From an uncultured Acetatifactor sp. (GTDB taxonomy: Bacteria > Bacillota > Clostridia > Lachnospirales > Lachnospiraceae), in contig CAJTMX010000017.1 of NCBI GenBank assembly GCA_910577235.1, positions 24,562 through 88,561 on the forward strand: 64,000 bases of DNA, read 5' to 3'. A program made the translations under genes and the position numbers. This document shows positions 23,488 through 32,834 of this stretch, piece by piece. The first letter of the stretch is position 1; each line of letters opens with the position of its first letter. The notes beneath the pieces are model-generated. The model saw only the letters and a program-made list of their open reading frames with translations, was not told the DNA's origin and did no database searches.

Positions 23488-24810
23488 ATGAAAATTTTTG
23501 AACTGGAACAAGAGATACAAGAACTGATAGAACTTCATGTGGAAGGGGACTATTGGGATTTCAAACAGCAATGGCATTCAAACAATGCAGATCTGCTCCA
23601 TGATATTATATGCATGGCAAACAGCCTTGCCAACAGGGACTGCTATATCATTATCGGGGTGGAAGATGGAAGCTATAATGTTTTGGGTGTGGACGATGAG
23701 AATCGAAAGAACCAGCAGAATGTGATTGACCTGCTCCGGCAAAAGCCAGCGTGGGCAGGTGGATATATACCGGAGGTATATGTCAAGACGATTTCCATAG
23801 TGGATAAGGAAATAGACGTAGTGATTGTTAAGCATAGTGATAACACCCCGTTTTATTTACTGGAAGATTACAAGAAGGAAGGTCAGCCAATCTTTAAGGG
23901 AGCAATCTATACCAGAAAAGGAGACACGAACACTCCAAAGACAGGAACCGCTGATCTGCATGACACAGAACTTTTGTGGAAACGGAGATTCGGATTATTG
24001 TATAATCCCTCCCAGCGGGCGAAATTTTATCTGAAAGATTTGGAAAATTGGGAATCAGCCGATGGTGAAACAGATAAGTCTGGCAGAGATGACAGTTTTC
24101 TTTTCTACAAACCGGACCCTGATTATACAGTTTATTTTATTTATGAGGATGAAGCTGACGAAGTTATGACATACGCAAAGGATGTCAATGATAATGCGGT
24201 TGGGACACAATCCTATTATTTATTTGCATTCTGTAATGTGAGTTACCATACAGGGTATTCCAGCAGGAGGAAGGTTGTTTTATACTACAAGGAGGTTCCG
24301 CTATTTTCCAGTGTTATAGAGAGTGTGGACGAGGGAAGAACCAGTGTGGTACCGCCAGAGTTTAGTCCGATAGAGCCATATTATATTGAGGACAGCTTTC
24401 GGTATCTGATGTTTGAATTTGTATTCAGACATTGGTGTGGAAACTATTCGTCAGAGGCAAGGGAAATGTTCCTGCGAGTGATACCGGTATATAAGAATGA
24501 TGAAGAACATGAGGAATTCAGAGAATACGTCAAAAACAATGGAATACCTCCTTACATTCCTGGAAGGAAAAACGAAAAGATGCAGGGAAAGGCATTGGAA
24601 CGTATCCAGCAAACGGAAATTCATGTTTACAAAACATACGGTGATCCTTCCACAACGGAAGCAGTTGCACAATTGGTGAAAGACACTCCAGAATTGGTAA
24701 TTAACTTTGCGAATCCAGAAAATGAGTGTTTCCAACTGATAACAGAGGATCTCAGAAAGGGGAAAATGATGGTTGACTGGCTGGAGAACTGGAGAAACAA
24801 CAGGGATTAA
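23488..24810 (+). CDS. AlbA_2 (Schlafen-type) domain protein, AT-rich insert
   Basis: This 440-residue protein has an N-terminal AlbA_2/Schlafen-type domain (about residues 1-150). The pattern is GDYWDFKQQWHSNNADLLHDIICMANSL, DCYIIIGVED and TRKGDTNTP. The remaining 290 residues are not recognised. AlbA_2 domains bind nucleic acid or act as RNA nucleases in some defence proteins, and as part of transcription regulators in others. Base composition is clearly lower in GC than the genes on both sides (its codons favour A/T), so it looks like acquired cargo dropped between the MobC-like gene and the relaxase. A defence role is possible but not shown. Confidence 0.7.
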   Translation: MKIFELEQEIQELIELHVEGDYWDFKQQWHSNNADLLHDIICMANSLANRDCYIIIGVEDGSYNVLGVDDENRKNQQNVIDLLRQKPAWAGGYIPEVYVKTISIVDKEIDVVIVKHSDNTPFYLLEDYKKEGQPIFKGAIYTRKGDTNTPKTGTADLHDTELLWKRRFGLLYNPSQRAKFYLKDLENWESADGETDKSGRDDSFLFYKPDPDYTVYFIYEDEADEVMTYAKDVNDNAVGTQSYYLFAFCNVSYHTGYSSRRKVVLYYKEVPLFSSVIESVDEGRTSVVPPEFSPIEPYYIEDSFRYLMFEFVFRHWCGNYSSEAREMFLRVIPVYKNDEEHEEFREYVKNNGIPPYIPGRKNEKMQGKALERIQQTEIHVYKTYGDPSTTEAVAQLVKDTPELVINFANPENECFQLITEDLRKGKMMVDWLENWRNNRD

Positions 24811-24894
24811 ATCTGCATGAGAACAGAAAGTAAATATAACGATAAGATATGCGGAGAGCGAAATGCTTTCCGTTTTTCTTTTTGGAGGATTATC

Positions 24895-27867
24895 ATGCCC
24901 AAAATCATTTTTACCTCCCGCTACCTGCGGGATGCGCCTCTGGCACAGCTGGAGAACTACGTCCGTTATGTCAGCACCCGCGAGGGCGTGGAGAAGGTGG
25001 AGGGGAGCAGGCAGAACCTCCCTGCCACAGCACAGCAGAAAGACCTGGCCCGCCAGATCGTCCGTGACATCCCGTCCGCAAAAGAGATGCTGGAGTATGC
25101 GGACTTTTTGCTGCGCCCCACCATGGGGAATGCATCGGAGTTTATCTCCTGTGCCCTGGAGCAGAACGTGGATCTCATCGGCAGCCGGGAGAACTATGTG
25201 GACTACATCGCAAACCGCCCCAGGGTGGAACGCCTGGGGGAGCACGGCCTGTTTACGGACGCAGGGAAAGCAGTGGTGTTAAAACAGGTGCAGGAGGAAG
25301 CGGCCGCGCACAAAGGCCCTGTCTGGACCCACGTCATCTCCCTGCGGCGGGAGGACGCCGCAAGGCTGGGCTATGACAGCGCCGCACAGTGGATGGCGCT
25401 GCTGCGTTCCAAGCGGGCCATGCTCTGCAGACACATGAAGATCGACAGCGCCAGCCTGCGCTGGTATGCCGCATTCCACAACGAGGGGCACCATCCCCAT
25501 GTCCACCTGATGGTCTATTCCGCAAAGGACAATGACGGATACCTGACGGAAAAATCCATCGAGGCCATGCGCTCGGAACTGGCCCACGATATCTTCCGGC
25601 AGGATTTCGCCCACATCTATGAAAACCAGAACCAGGCCCGCGCAGACCTGAAAAGAGGCGCTGCGGATGTGATGCAGGAGATGATGGATGCGCTGCGCCG
25701 CAGCACGGTGGCAAGCATGGAGATCGAGAAGATGATGGCGCGCCTTTCAGAGCGGCTGCAGAACACAGGCGGGAAAAAAGTGTACGGGTATCTTAAGTGG
25801 GATGTGAAGAATCTGGTGGACAGGATCGTGGATGAGCTGGCGAAGGAGGAAAAGGTGGATGCGCTGTACCGGGCATGGGGGAAATGGCAGGATGAGATAC
25901 TGCTGGCTTACCGGAACAGCACACCGCCCCTGCCGCCGCTTTCCGCCCAGCCGCAGTTTAAGAGCCTGAAGAACATGGTGATCGCAGAGGCGGCCAGGCT
26001 GGGAAACGGCAGGTTTCTCTTTGAGGATGAGGCGTGGCAGGAGCAGGAAGAACGGGAAAGCCTGTTCCCGGACGGGGCGGAGCTGCCGGATGGGGATGGC
26101 AATGCCGGTCAGTTTCCGGAAGATGCCCCTGATTGGTTTCCGGAGGACGCCCATGAGCAGTTTCCGGGGAATGTCCCTGACTGGCCCATGGAGGATGCAG
26201 ACAGAACGGAGGAATCTGGCGGCAGGGCAGAGGAAAGAGGATCACCGGGGGAGGATGGCGGCAGCCCGGTCTTTTATGCGGAGTGGACAAAGGACTACAA
26301 GCTGGCCAGGCAGTATCTCTACGGATCAGGAAATGCCGTGCAGGACTTTGCACAGGCCCGCGCCCTGTTTTGGCAGGAGGCGGAGGCGGGGAACGCCCTG
26401 GCGATGTATGACCTGGGCAGGATGTGTGCGGACGGCCTTGGACGGGATGCCGACCAGGATGCGGCGCAGGAATGGTACGCCAAAGCGCTGCAGGCTTTCC
26501 ATGGGGCAGAAAAGGAGGCAAAGGAACGGAAACGCCCCTACCTGCAATACCGCATCGGGAAAATGTATGCCGCCGGCCTTGGCGCCGGGCAGGACTATGG
26601 TACGGCGGCAGGCTGGCTGTCCCAGGCGGCAGCGGCAGGGCATAAGTATGCACAGTATTCCCTTGCGGGCTTATACCACCGGGGGCAGGGCGTGGCCCAG
26701 GATGACACGGAGGCATTCCGGCTTTACGGCTGCTCCGCGGAGCAGGGCAACCCATACGCAGATTTTGAACTGGCAAAAATGTACCGTGACGGGATCGGCA
26801 CACAGAAGGACAGCAGCCAGGCGGAGATCTGTTTTCAAAATGCGTTTTCCGGTTTCCTGCATCTGGAGGAAAAGAGCGGCGATGACAAGCTGCAGTACCG
26901 CCTGGGGCAGATGCTGCATACTGGCACAGGGACTGAAAAGGATGACGCTGCCGCCGCAGATTATTGGGAGCGGGCGGCAAAGCTGGGGAACGTCCACGCG
27001 CAGTATGCCCTGGGAAAGCTGTGGCTGGAAAACGGGAGCGGCAGTACGGCGCAGGCCGTCCGCTGGATCACAAAGGCGGCGGATGCAGGAAATGCCGCCG
27101 CCCAATATACCCTTGGAAAGCTCTGCCTGTCAGGGGAGATTGTGGAGAAGGACGCTGCAAGGGCGGCGGAGCTGTTCACCTTATCGGCAGGACAGGGAAA
27201 TGAGTATGCGGCATACCGGCTGGGGCGGCTGTACCTTTCCGGGGAGGATCTCCCCAGGGATGAGAGGGAGGCCGTCCGCTGGCTGACACTTTCCGCAGAA
27301 ATGGGAAACCAATATGCGCAGTACACCCTTGGAAAGCTGTACCTGATCGGGGAGGATATTCCCAAAGACGTAGAAATATCCGTCCATTGGCTGGGGCAGT
27401 CCGCAGGGCAGGGAAACCAATACGCGCAGTATGCCCTGGGAAAGCTGTACCTTTCCGGGGAGGATATCCCAAAGGATGTGGAAAAAGCCGTCTGCTGGCT
27501 GGAGCAGTCCGCAGATCAGGGGAACCAATACGCACAGTACGCCTTGGGGAAACTGTACCTCTGCGGAAAAGACATTCCCCGTGACAGGGAAAGAGCCGCC
27601 GTGTACCTGCAGGCCGCCGCAGAGCAGGGCAATATTTATGCGGCATTCCTGCTGGAGCATATGGACTCTTTCCGGGACCCCGACCTGTTCCTGGCGGCAA
27701 CCCGCCTGATGCACCGGCTGGAAAAGCTGTTCCGGGAGGATGTGCAGAGGGCCGCAGGAGGCAGCCCGTTCCATATCGACCGGAAACGCCGCCACAGGCT
27801 CTCGGAGAAGAAACAGGCCCAGGGCCATAAGAGGGACGACAGGGAGCCTGTGCAGCAGCAGATATGA
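24895..27867 (+). CDS. MobP-type relaxase with long Sel1-repeat C-terminus
   Basis: This 990-residue protein nicks oriT and leads the transferred strand. The relaxase domain covers about residues 1-330, with the three-histidine metal site HNEGHHPHVH at residues 195-204. An acidic linker (about 385-460) follows. About ten Sel1-like (TPR-class) repeats then run from about 460 to 940, for example QYALGKLYLSGEDIPKDVEKAVCWLEQSADQGN. The DNA of the last four repeats (27190-27600) is highly similar in 108-base units, indicating recent expansion. ATG 24895 follows TTTGGAGG. Repeat scaffolds of this kind bind proteins, so the tail may contact the coupling protein or host factors. Confidence 0.88.
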   Translation: MPKIIFTSRYLRDAPLAQLENYVRYVSTREGVEKVEGSRQNLPATAQQKDLARQIVRDIPSAKEMLEYADFLLRPTMGNASEFISCALEQNVDLIGSRENYVDYIANRPRVERLGEHGLFTDAGKAVVLKQVQEEAAAHKGPVWTHVISLRREDAARLGYDSAAQWMALLRSKRAMLCRHMKIDSASLRWYAAFHNEGHHPHVHLMVYSAKDNDGYLTEKSIEAMRSELAHDIFRQDFAHIYENQNQARADLKRGAADVMQEMMDALRRSTVASMEIEKMMARLSERLQNTGGKKVYGYLKWDVKNLVDRIVDELAKEEKVDALYRAWGKWQDEILLAYRNSTPPLPPLSAQPQFKSLKNMVIAEAARLGNGRFLFEDEAWQEQEERESLFPDGAELPDGDGNAGQFPEDAPDWFPEDAHEQFPGNVPDWPMEDADRTEESGGRAEERGSPGEDGGSPVFYAEWTKDYKLARQYLYGSGNAVQDFAQARALFWQEAEAGNALAMYDLGRMCADGLGRDADQDAAQEWYAKALQAFHGAEKEAKERKRPYLQYRIGKMYAAGLGAGQDYGTAAGWLSQAAAAGHKYAQYSLAGLYHRGQGVAQDDTEAFRLYGCSAEQGNPYADFELAKMYRDGIGTQKDSSQAEICFQNAFSGFLHLEEKSGDDKLQYRLGQMLHTGTGTEKDDAAAADYWERAAKLGNVHAQYALGKLWLENGSGSTAQAVRWITKAADAGNAAAQYTLGKLCLSGEIVEKDAARAAELFTLSAGQGNEYAAYRLGRLYLSGEDLPRDEREAVRWLTLSAEMGNQYAQYTLGKLYLIGEDIPKDVEISVHWLGQSAGQGNQYAQYALGKLYLSGEDIPKDVEKAVCWLEQSADQGNQYAQYALGKLYLCGKDIPRDRERAAVYLQAAAEQGNIYAAFLLEHMDSFRDPDLFLAATRLMHRLEKLFREDVQRAAGGSPFHIDRKRRHRLSEKKQAQGHKRDDREPVQQQI
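27190..27620 (+). repeat. 108-bp tandem repeats coding Sel1 units
   Basis: Four consecutive 36-codon units beginning near GGAAACCAATACGCGCAG are closely similar at DNA level (starts near 27196, 27304, 27412 and 27520). The unit length is a multiple of three, so copy number can change without frameshift. Confidence 0.85.
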
Positions 27868-27933
27868 TTCCGTTGAACGGGAGGAATTTTTTACTGGAAT
27901 GGATGCCCGCCAGAGAGGGCAGGAAGGAGAGGG

Positions 27934-29370
27934 ATGGCAGGATTTGTATATTTTACGGACGAGCAGAAACAGCGGGCCAACGAGGTGGACTTAGAGGACT
28001 TCCTCTCCAGGCGCGGGGAGAAGCTGCTGCGCTCCGGCAGGGAGAAAAGACTGGCCAGCGACCACAGCATCACGGTGCGGGGCAACCGCTGGTACGACCA
28101 TGCGGCGGGGACCGGGGGCTGCGCCATCGACTTTGTGCAGATGCACTACAACAGCACGTTCCCGGAGGCCGTCACCCTGCTCCTTGGCGGGGAGCAGGGG
28201 CAGGCATACCGCGCCAGCGAGCCGGAGAGGGAAAAAGAGCCAAAGCCCTTTGCGCTGCCGGAGGCGAATGGGGACATGCGGCGGGCCTATGCCTACCTGA
28301 CAAAAAGCCGCTGCCTGGACAGGGAGGTAGTCTCCGTTTTCTCCAGAAAAAAGATGATCTATGAGGACGCGAAATACCACAACGTGGTGTTTGTAGGATA
28401 CGATGCGGAGGGAACCGCCCGCCACGCCCATAAGCGGGGGAGCCATACAAAGGGGGATGCGTTCAAGGGCAACGTGGACGGCAGCGACCCCAGGTACAGT
28501 TTCCGGCACCTGGGGAAAGGGAATGCCGTCTATGTGTTTGAGGCCCCCATCGACATGCTGTCCTTTATCACGCTGCACAAAAAAGGCTGGCAGGAGAACA
28601 GCTATGTGGCGTTAAACGGCATATCGGCACACGCCATGCTCCAGGCGCTGGAGGACAGCCCCCAGGCCGACACGGTCATCCTCTGCCTGGACCATGACCC
28701 CGCAGGCATAGAGAACAGCTTCCGCCTGGCGGACGCCGTAAAGGAGCGGCGACAGGATGTCCGTGTGAAACTGCTGCAGCCGGTCAACAAGGACTGGAAC
28801 GAGGATCTGAAAGCGCAGAACGGGCTGGAGCCGATCCCGGCAAAGGAGCATCCGGGGATAACGGAGTGCAGGGCATGGTGCGGGACGCTTAAGGAAGCGG
28901 CGGAGAGCATCGATCCCAGGCATGCCACCCCGGAATCCCTGAGACGGTACCACTACGGGATCTACCAGACACTGCAGAAGGGGACCGGCCCGGAACAGCT
29001 GGAGGATGCCTTTGACGGGGACGGCCTGATCCTGGCGGGGATCGCGGTCAGGATCATGGAAAAGTACGGAAAGGAGCTGGGGCGGGACGCTGCGCCGGGA
29101 CAGATCATCGACAACCTGTGCGCCAGGTACAGGCCCCACAGGGACAAAGGGAACCTGAAATCCCGGCTTGCGGATATGCAGGCCGCCTTTGAAGGCGTGA
29201 TGGGCTGCTTTTCGGGAACAGGGCCGGGGACGGAGGAAGAAAAGGAAACGCTGGTCAAAAAATGTGTGGGCCTTACGATGGAGTGCATCAGGGCCCATAT
29301 TTTTGTGGCCGGGAAACAGCAGGCGCAGAAACAGGAGGGAGGGATAAAGCAGATATGCAGCCAGTCGTAA
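27934..29370 (+). CDS. DUF3991/TOPRIM protein (primase-like)
   Basis: This 478-residue protein starts with a zinc-less primase-like segment (DLEDFLSRRGEKLLRSGREKR, DHSITVRGNRWYDHAAGTGGCAIDFVQ). It then has the DUF3991 region (AYLTKSRCLDREVV) and a TOPRIM core (VYVFEAPIDMLSF near residue 205, TVILCLDHDPAGIENS near 250). Such proteins accompany relaxases in Firmicutes ICEs and probably prime or process the transferred strand. ATG 27934 follows AGAGAGGGA and lies 66 bases after the relaxase. Its last codons overlap the coupling-protein start. Confidence 0.85.
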   Translation: MAGFVYFTDEQKQRANEVDLEDFLSRRGEKLLRSGREKRLASDHSITVRGNRWYDHAAGTGGCAIDFVQMHYNSTFPEAVTLLLGGEQGQAYRASEPEREKEPKPFALPEANGDMRRAYAYLTKSRCLDREVVSVFSRKKMIYEDAKYHNVVFVGYDAEGTARHAHKRGSHTKGDAFKGNVDGSDPRYSFRHLGKGNAVYVFEAPIDMLSFITLHKKGWQENSYVALNGISAHAMLQALEDSPQADTVILCLDHDPAGIENSFRLADAVKERRQDVRVKLLQPVNKDWNEDLKAQNGLEPIPAKEHPGITECRAWCGTLKEAAESIDPRHATPESLRRYHYGIYQTLQKGTGPEQLEDAFDGDGLILAGIAVRIMEKYGKELGRDAAPGQIIDNLCARYRPHRDKGNLKSRLADMQAAFEGVMGCFSGTGPGTEEEKETLVKKCVGLTMECIRAHIFVAGKQQAQKQEGGIKQICSQS

Positions 29371-31208
29371 TGCTGATCTTGATTGGAGCGGGGATGTTCG
29401 CCGTCATCGGCGGCATCTCCCTGCTGGCCCATTACTATACCTTAAACGGCATCAAATCCCGAACCGTGGGGGACGGCCAGCACGGCACGGCGAGGTTTGC
29501 CACGGAAAAGGAGATCCGGGAAACCTATGCCCATGTCCCCTACGAGCCGGAGAAATGGCGCAGGGGCGAGAGCCTGCCAGCAGTACAGGGGCTGGTGGTT
29601 GGCTGTAAAAAACACGGAGGCAGCGTGACAGCGTTAGTGGACGAGGGGGACATCCACTGCCTGATGATCGGCGCCGCAGGCGTGGGCAAGACCGCCAACT
29701 TTTTATACCCCAACATTGAATACGCCTGCGCGTCAGGGATGAGTTTCGTGACCACGGACACCAAGGGCGACCTGTTCCGCAACTACGCGGGGATCGCAAA
29801 GGGACACTACGGCTACCGGGTATCCATCCTTGACCTGCGCAACCCCACCCGCTCGGACGGCGGCAACATCCTGACCATGGTGAACAAATACATGGATGAA
29901 TACCTTGCGGACACAGGGAACCTGGCGGCCAAGGCCAGGGCGGAGAAGTATGCCAAGATCACGGCCAAGACCATCATCTGCTCGGACGGCGCGCAGGCCA
30001 GCAGCTACGGGCAGAACGCATTCTTTTATGACGCGGCGGAAGGGCTGCTGGCCTCGGTGATCCTGCTGATCGCAGAATACTGCCCACCGCAGAAGCGCCA
30101 CATCGTCTCCGTGTTCAAGCTGCTCCAGGATCTGATGGCGCCCTCCCCGGTAAAGAACCGGAACCTGTTCCAGCTATTGATGGATAAGCTGCCCGCCGAG
30201 CATAAGGCCAGGTGGTTTGCGGGGGCGGCCTTAAACAGTGCGGAACAGGCTTTTGGCTCGGTGCTCTCCACCGCCATGAGCCGCCTGAACGCATTCCTGG
30301 ACAGCGAGATGGAGCAGATCCTGTGCTTTGACAGCACCCTGGACACGGAAACTTTCTGCACCAGCAAGGCGGCAATCTTCATCGTGCTGCCGGAGGAGGA
30401 CAACACAAAGTATTTCATGGTGTCCTTATTCCTCCAGCAGCTCTACCGGGAGATGCTCTCCATCGCGGACGAGCACGGAGGAAAGCTGCCGAACCGGGTC
30501 ATGGTGTTTGCGGACGAGATCGGCACCATACCAAAGATCGAGTCCATGGAGATGATGTTCTCCGCAGGCCGTTCCAGGCGGATCAGTATGGTGCCCATCA
30601 TCCAGAGCTTTGCACAGCTGCAGAAGAACTACGGGAAGGAAGGCTCCAGCATCATCACCGACAACTGCCAGGACATCCTCTTCGGCGGTTTTGCGCCCAA
30701 CTCGGAGAGCGCGGACATCCTCTCCAAAGCCCTGGGGAACAGGACGGTGCTGTCCGGCTCCATCTCCAGGGGGAAGAACGACCCCAGCCAGAGCCTGCAG
30801 ATGATGGGGCGGCCGTTAATGTCGCCGGACGAATTAAAGACGCTCCCCAAGGGGCACTTCATCCTTGCCAAGACCGGGTGCTGCCCCATGCAGACAAGGC
30901 TCCCCCTGTTCTTAAAGTGGGGGATCGTATTCGGGGAGGCTTATGAAGTGCCGGAGAGGGCGGCAAGGGAGGTGTCCTATGCGGACCGCTTTGAACTGGA
31001 GCAGGAGATCCTGCGCCGCCGTGACGATGACATGGACGATGACGGTGACTTCCCGCCGTTTCCCGCTGCAAGGGCAGGAGGGCAGTCCCATGCCCCGGCG
31101 CCCCAGCCATCAGGCGCAGCCCATCCGGGCGGCCAGGGCCATACGCCGGCATTCCAGGAGAAGGAACACCCACGCCTGCCCAGGCGCATGCCCCTGCGGA
31201 CAGATTAG
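29355..31208 (+). CDS. VirD4/TraG-type coupling protein
   Basis: This 617-residue coupling ATPase delivers the relaxase-DNA complex to the secretion channel. It has an N-terminal membrane helix (VVMLILIGAGMFAVIGGISLLAHYY), GQHGTARFAT, Walker A GAAGVGKTANFLYP (about residue 106) and Walker B VMVFADEIGTIP (about 382). A Gln-containing sensor segment (PIIQSFAQLQKNYG) and a disordered Pro/His-rich tail follow. ATG 29355 overlaps the last 16 bases of the TOPRIM gene, so they are coupled; the frame open upstream belongs to that overlap. Only one extra membrane helix is evident, fewer than in many TraG proteins. Confidence 0.92.
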   Translation: MQPVVMLILIGAGMFAVIGGISLLAHYYTLNGIKSRTVGDGQHGTARFATEKEIRETYAHVPYEPEKWRRGESLPAVQGLVVGCKKHGGSVTALVDEGDIHCLMIGAAGVGKTANFLYPNIEYACASGMSFVTTDTKGDLFRNYAGIAKGHYGYRVSILDLRNPTRSDGGNILTMVNKYMDEYLADTGNLAAKARAEKYAKITAKTIICSDGAQASSYGQNAFFYDAAEGLLASVILLIAEYCPPQKRHIVSVFKLLQDLMAPSPVKNRNLFQLLMDKLPAEHKARWFAGAALNSAEQAFGSVLSTAMSRLNAFLDSEMEQILCFDSTLDTETFCTSKAAIFIVLPEEDNTKYFMVSLFLQQLYREMLSIADEHGGKLPNRVMVFADEIGTIPKIESMEMMFSAGRSRRISMVPIIQSFAQLQKNYGKEGSSIITDNCQDILFGGFAPNSESADILSKALGNRTVLSGSISRGKNDPSQSLQMMGRPLMSPDELKTLPKGHFILAKTGCCPMQTRLPLFLKWGIVFGEAYEVPERAAREVSYADRFELEQEILRRRDDDMDDDGDFPPFPAARAGGQSHAPAPQPSGAAHPGGQGHTPAFQEKEHPRLPRRMPLRTD

Positions 31209-31217
31209 GGGGCGCCT

Positions 31218-31481
31218 ATGGGGTATTTTACGGAGATATATGCCCAGGAACTGCCACACCGCGCCAAGGCCGTGTATATGTACCTGAAGGACCGCAGCAA
31301 CCAGGAGGGACAGTGCTACCCGGCCATCGGGACCATAGCCAGGGAGCTGCAGCTTTCCCGGCGGACGGTGGAGAGGGCGATAGACGACCTGGTGCGGGCA
31401 GGGCTGGTCACAAAGAAGCAGCGCTGGCGGGAGAACGGCGGGCGGAGCAGCCTGCTCTTTACGCTGAAAGGCAGGACCTAA
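31218..31481 (+). CDS. Small helix-turn-helix protein (HTH_36-like)
   Basis: This 87-residue winged-helix protein has the pattern LPHRAKAVYMYLKDRSNQEGQCYPAIGTIARELQLSRRTVERAIDDLVRAGLVTKKQRWRENGGRSS. That is the HTH_36/replication-initiator-like type common at the end of ICE transfer operons. It starts 9 bases after the coupling protein gene. It probably binds DNA as a regulator of transfer or replication. It is the last plus-strand gene before the regulatory operon on the other strand. Confidence 0.75.
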   Translation: MGYFTEIYAQELPHRAKAVYMYLKDRSNQEGQCYPAIGTIARELQLSRRTVERAIDDLVRAGLVTKKQRWRENGGRSSLLFTLKGRT

Positions 31482-31521
31482 AAAGCATCCTGGTGACAGG
31501 CTGGGATTTTTTGAAAAAGAA

Positions 31522-31558
31522 ACGCCGCCAAGGGGGGAGTGCGCCCTCCTGGCGGCGT
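31522..31558 (-). terminator. Strong hairpin terminator between converging operons
   Basis: ACGCCGCCA at 31522-31530 pairs with TGGCGGCGT at 31550-31558, extended by a G-run/C-run pairing. On the minus strand it is followed by a T-rich stretch (complement of 31500-31520), so it best ends the minus-strand regulatory operon. It may also stop the transfer operon. Confidence 0.75.
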
Positions 31559-31678
31559 AAGGGATATGACATGGTGACGTAAGCAGCGAAGGTATCACTC
31601 TAAGAAATATTTTACTGACAGAGAAAAAATATGATTTTATGCTGATCAGAGGGGGCAGGATTCAAAATATGGGCGGGA

Positions 31679-31933
31679 TCAGCAGGGGTGGAAGAAATCG
31701 CCGTAATTGCACCCCAATATTCCCTGCAGGGCAACCAGCTGTTCGGTGGAAGGGTTACAGGCTCCCTGTTCGATCTTGCTGAGTGTGCTGGTGCTGATGG
31801 GGATGCCCTCCAGCTGCAGCTTTGCCACCAGGTCCATGTTCCGCAGGTGTTTCTGTTCCCGCAGACGGCGGATGTTATTGTTATAACCGATGATGGGAGA
31901 GCTGCCCTGTTTAATCCGTTCTGCTTTGTTCAT
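31679..31933 (-). CDS. XRE-family helix-turn-helix repressor-like protein
   Basis: This 84-residue protein is almost entirely a Cro/CI-type helix-turn-helix: NNIRRLREQKHLRNMDLVAKLQLEGIPISTSTLSKIEQGACNPSTEQLVALQGILG. It has no effector domain. It is the distal gene of a three-gene minus-strand operon whose promoter overlaps a palindrome. It is likely the controller of that operon and perhaps of ICE transfer, opposing the sigma-like activator near 46 kb. Confidence 0.8.
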   Translation of the reverse strand: MNKAERIKQGSSPIIGYNNNIRRLREQKHLRNMDLVAKLQLEGIPISTSTLSKIEQGACNPSTEQLVALQGILGCNYGDFFHPC

Positions 31934-31942
31934 AGGGCATCC

Positions 31943-32521
31943 TCAAAGGCTGATCCCGGACAGGCCAAGGAAATACTCCCGTTTACCAAGGATCTCTTTC
32001 TGCTGCTCTTCCGGCAGGCATCGGAACATGTCCTGATAGTCCAGGTCAGCCAGAGGGGTGCCTTTTGTGAGCGCAAGGAGCTGAAAGGAGTACCATTCGC
32101 CCCAGAGGTCGTTGAACAGGTCCCTGCCGGAAGTAAAGATGCAGGTATCGTCAAAACCAAAAGGGTGTTTGTAATACTGCAGTTTCACAAAGCCGTACTG
32201 CCCGGCATCCAGCACCATGAGGTCAAGGCTGTACATTTCCGCAAAGGCATCGGCAACCCTGCGGCAGATGACTCGTTCCTCCTCCGTGATGCGCACGGCG
32301 TCTTTTTTCGCCTGTGTGCTGTTCACGATTTCCAGATGGGTGACTGCATCCTGCAAAAAGTCCAGTTTCAGGTCAATCTCCGCCTGGAAATTTGCGGTGG
32401 CGGCATACTGGAGAAGCTCCTGGGAACCCCAGCCGTTGATGTCCCTGCATCGCCTGACAAGGCCGGAGAGAATCCTGCCCTGTTCAGGATCAAGGGTGTA
32501 GGAAAGGCTATAGGAGTCCAT
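31943..32521 (-). CDS. Unknown regulatory-operon protein
   Basis: This 192-residue soluble protein starts at ATG 32521 behind AAAGGAGG. The sequence (YSLSYTLDPEQGRILSGLVRRC, TQAKKDAVRITEEERVICRRVADAFAEMYSLDLMVLDAGQYGFVKLQYY) suggests a mixed alpha/beta protein. I do not recognise a family. It lies nine bases upstream of the XRE gene and overlaps the end of the next gene upstream by 14 bases, so all three are coupled. An anti-repressor or metallopeptidase-like partner would be typical in this position, but the HExxH motif of ImmA-type proteins is absent. Confidence 0.6.
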   Translation of the reverse strand: MDSYSLSYTLDPEQGRILSGLVRRCRDINGWGSQELLQYAATANFQAEIDLKLDFLQDAVTHLEIVNSTQAKKDAVRITEEERVICRRVADAFAEMYSLDLMVLDAGQYGFVKLQYYKHPFGFDDTCIFTSGRDLFNDLWGEWYSFQLLALTKGTPLADLDYQDMFRCLPEEQQKEILGKREYFLGLSGISL

Positions 32522-32816
32522 GGCCGAGAACCTCCTTTCCGGATTGGGCAGGTGCAAGAAGCAGCTCCCGGCAGTCGGAGAATCCCTGCATGTATGCGAG
32601 CCTCCCAAAGCAGCTCCCGATGGCGACATGCGCACTCACACAGTCGTCGATCAACTGCCTGGTCTCTTTGGGGAGATGCAGGGCTTTCAGCTGGTCGATA
32701 TATGGATCGACTGTACTGAGTGATGCATGATAGTCCTCGTCCTGTTCAGCAACACCGTTCATGATGCTGTTCATCCGCATCGACATCAGTTGGTACAATA
32801 AAGAATTTTTGTCCAT
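32508..32816 (-). CDS. Small helical protein, DUF6809-like
   Basis: This 102-residue helical protein carries LLYQLMSMRMNSIMNGVAEQDEDYHASLSTVD and ends in AYMQGFSDCRELLL. The arrangement resembles the small DUF6809-like proteins at 59162 and 59515 in this window (YLRGFHDCISLL), so they may be distant relatives on different elements. ATG 32816 follows GAGGAG. It is the first gene of the minus-strand regulatory operon. Function unknown. Confidence 0.55.
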   Translation of the reverse strand: MDKNSLLYQLMSMRMNSIMNGVAEQDEDYHASLSTVDPYIDQLKALHLPKETRQLIDDCVSAHVAIGSCFGRLAYMQGFSDCRELLLAPAQSGKEVLGHGLL

Positions 32817-32834
32817 AAAGAACGCTCCTCGTGG

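Noticed and set aside
26021..27286. 421-codon plus-strand frame inside the relaxase gene
   Set aside because: It is rich in Arg, Ser and Met and only reflects the repeated Sel1 DNA in another frame; no start signal and no conserved pattern.
31688..32719. 343-codon plus-strand frame opposite the minus-strand regulatory operon
   Set aside because: It is antisense to three coupled genes with proper ribosome sites and an XRE motif.
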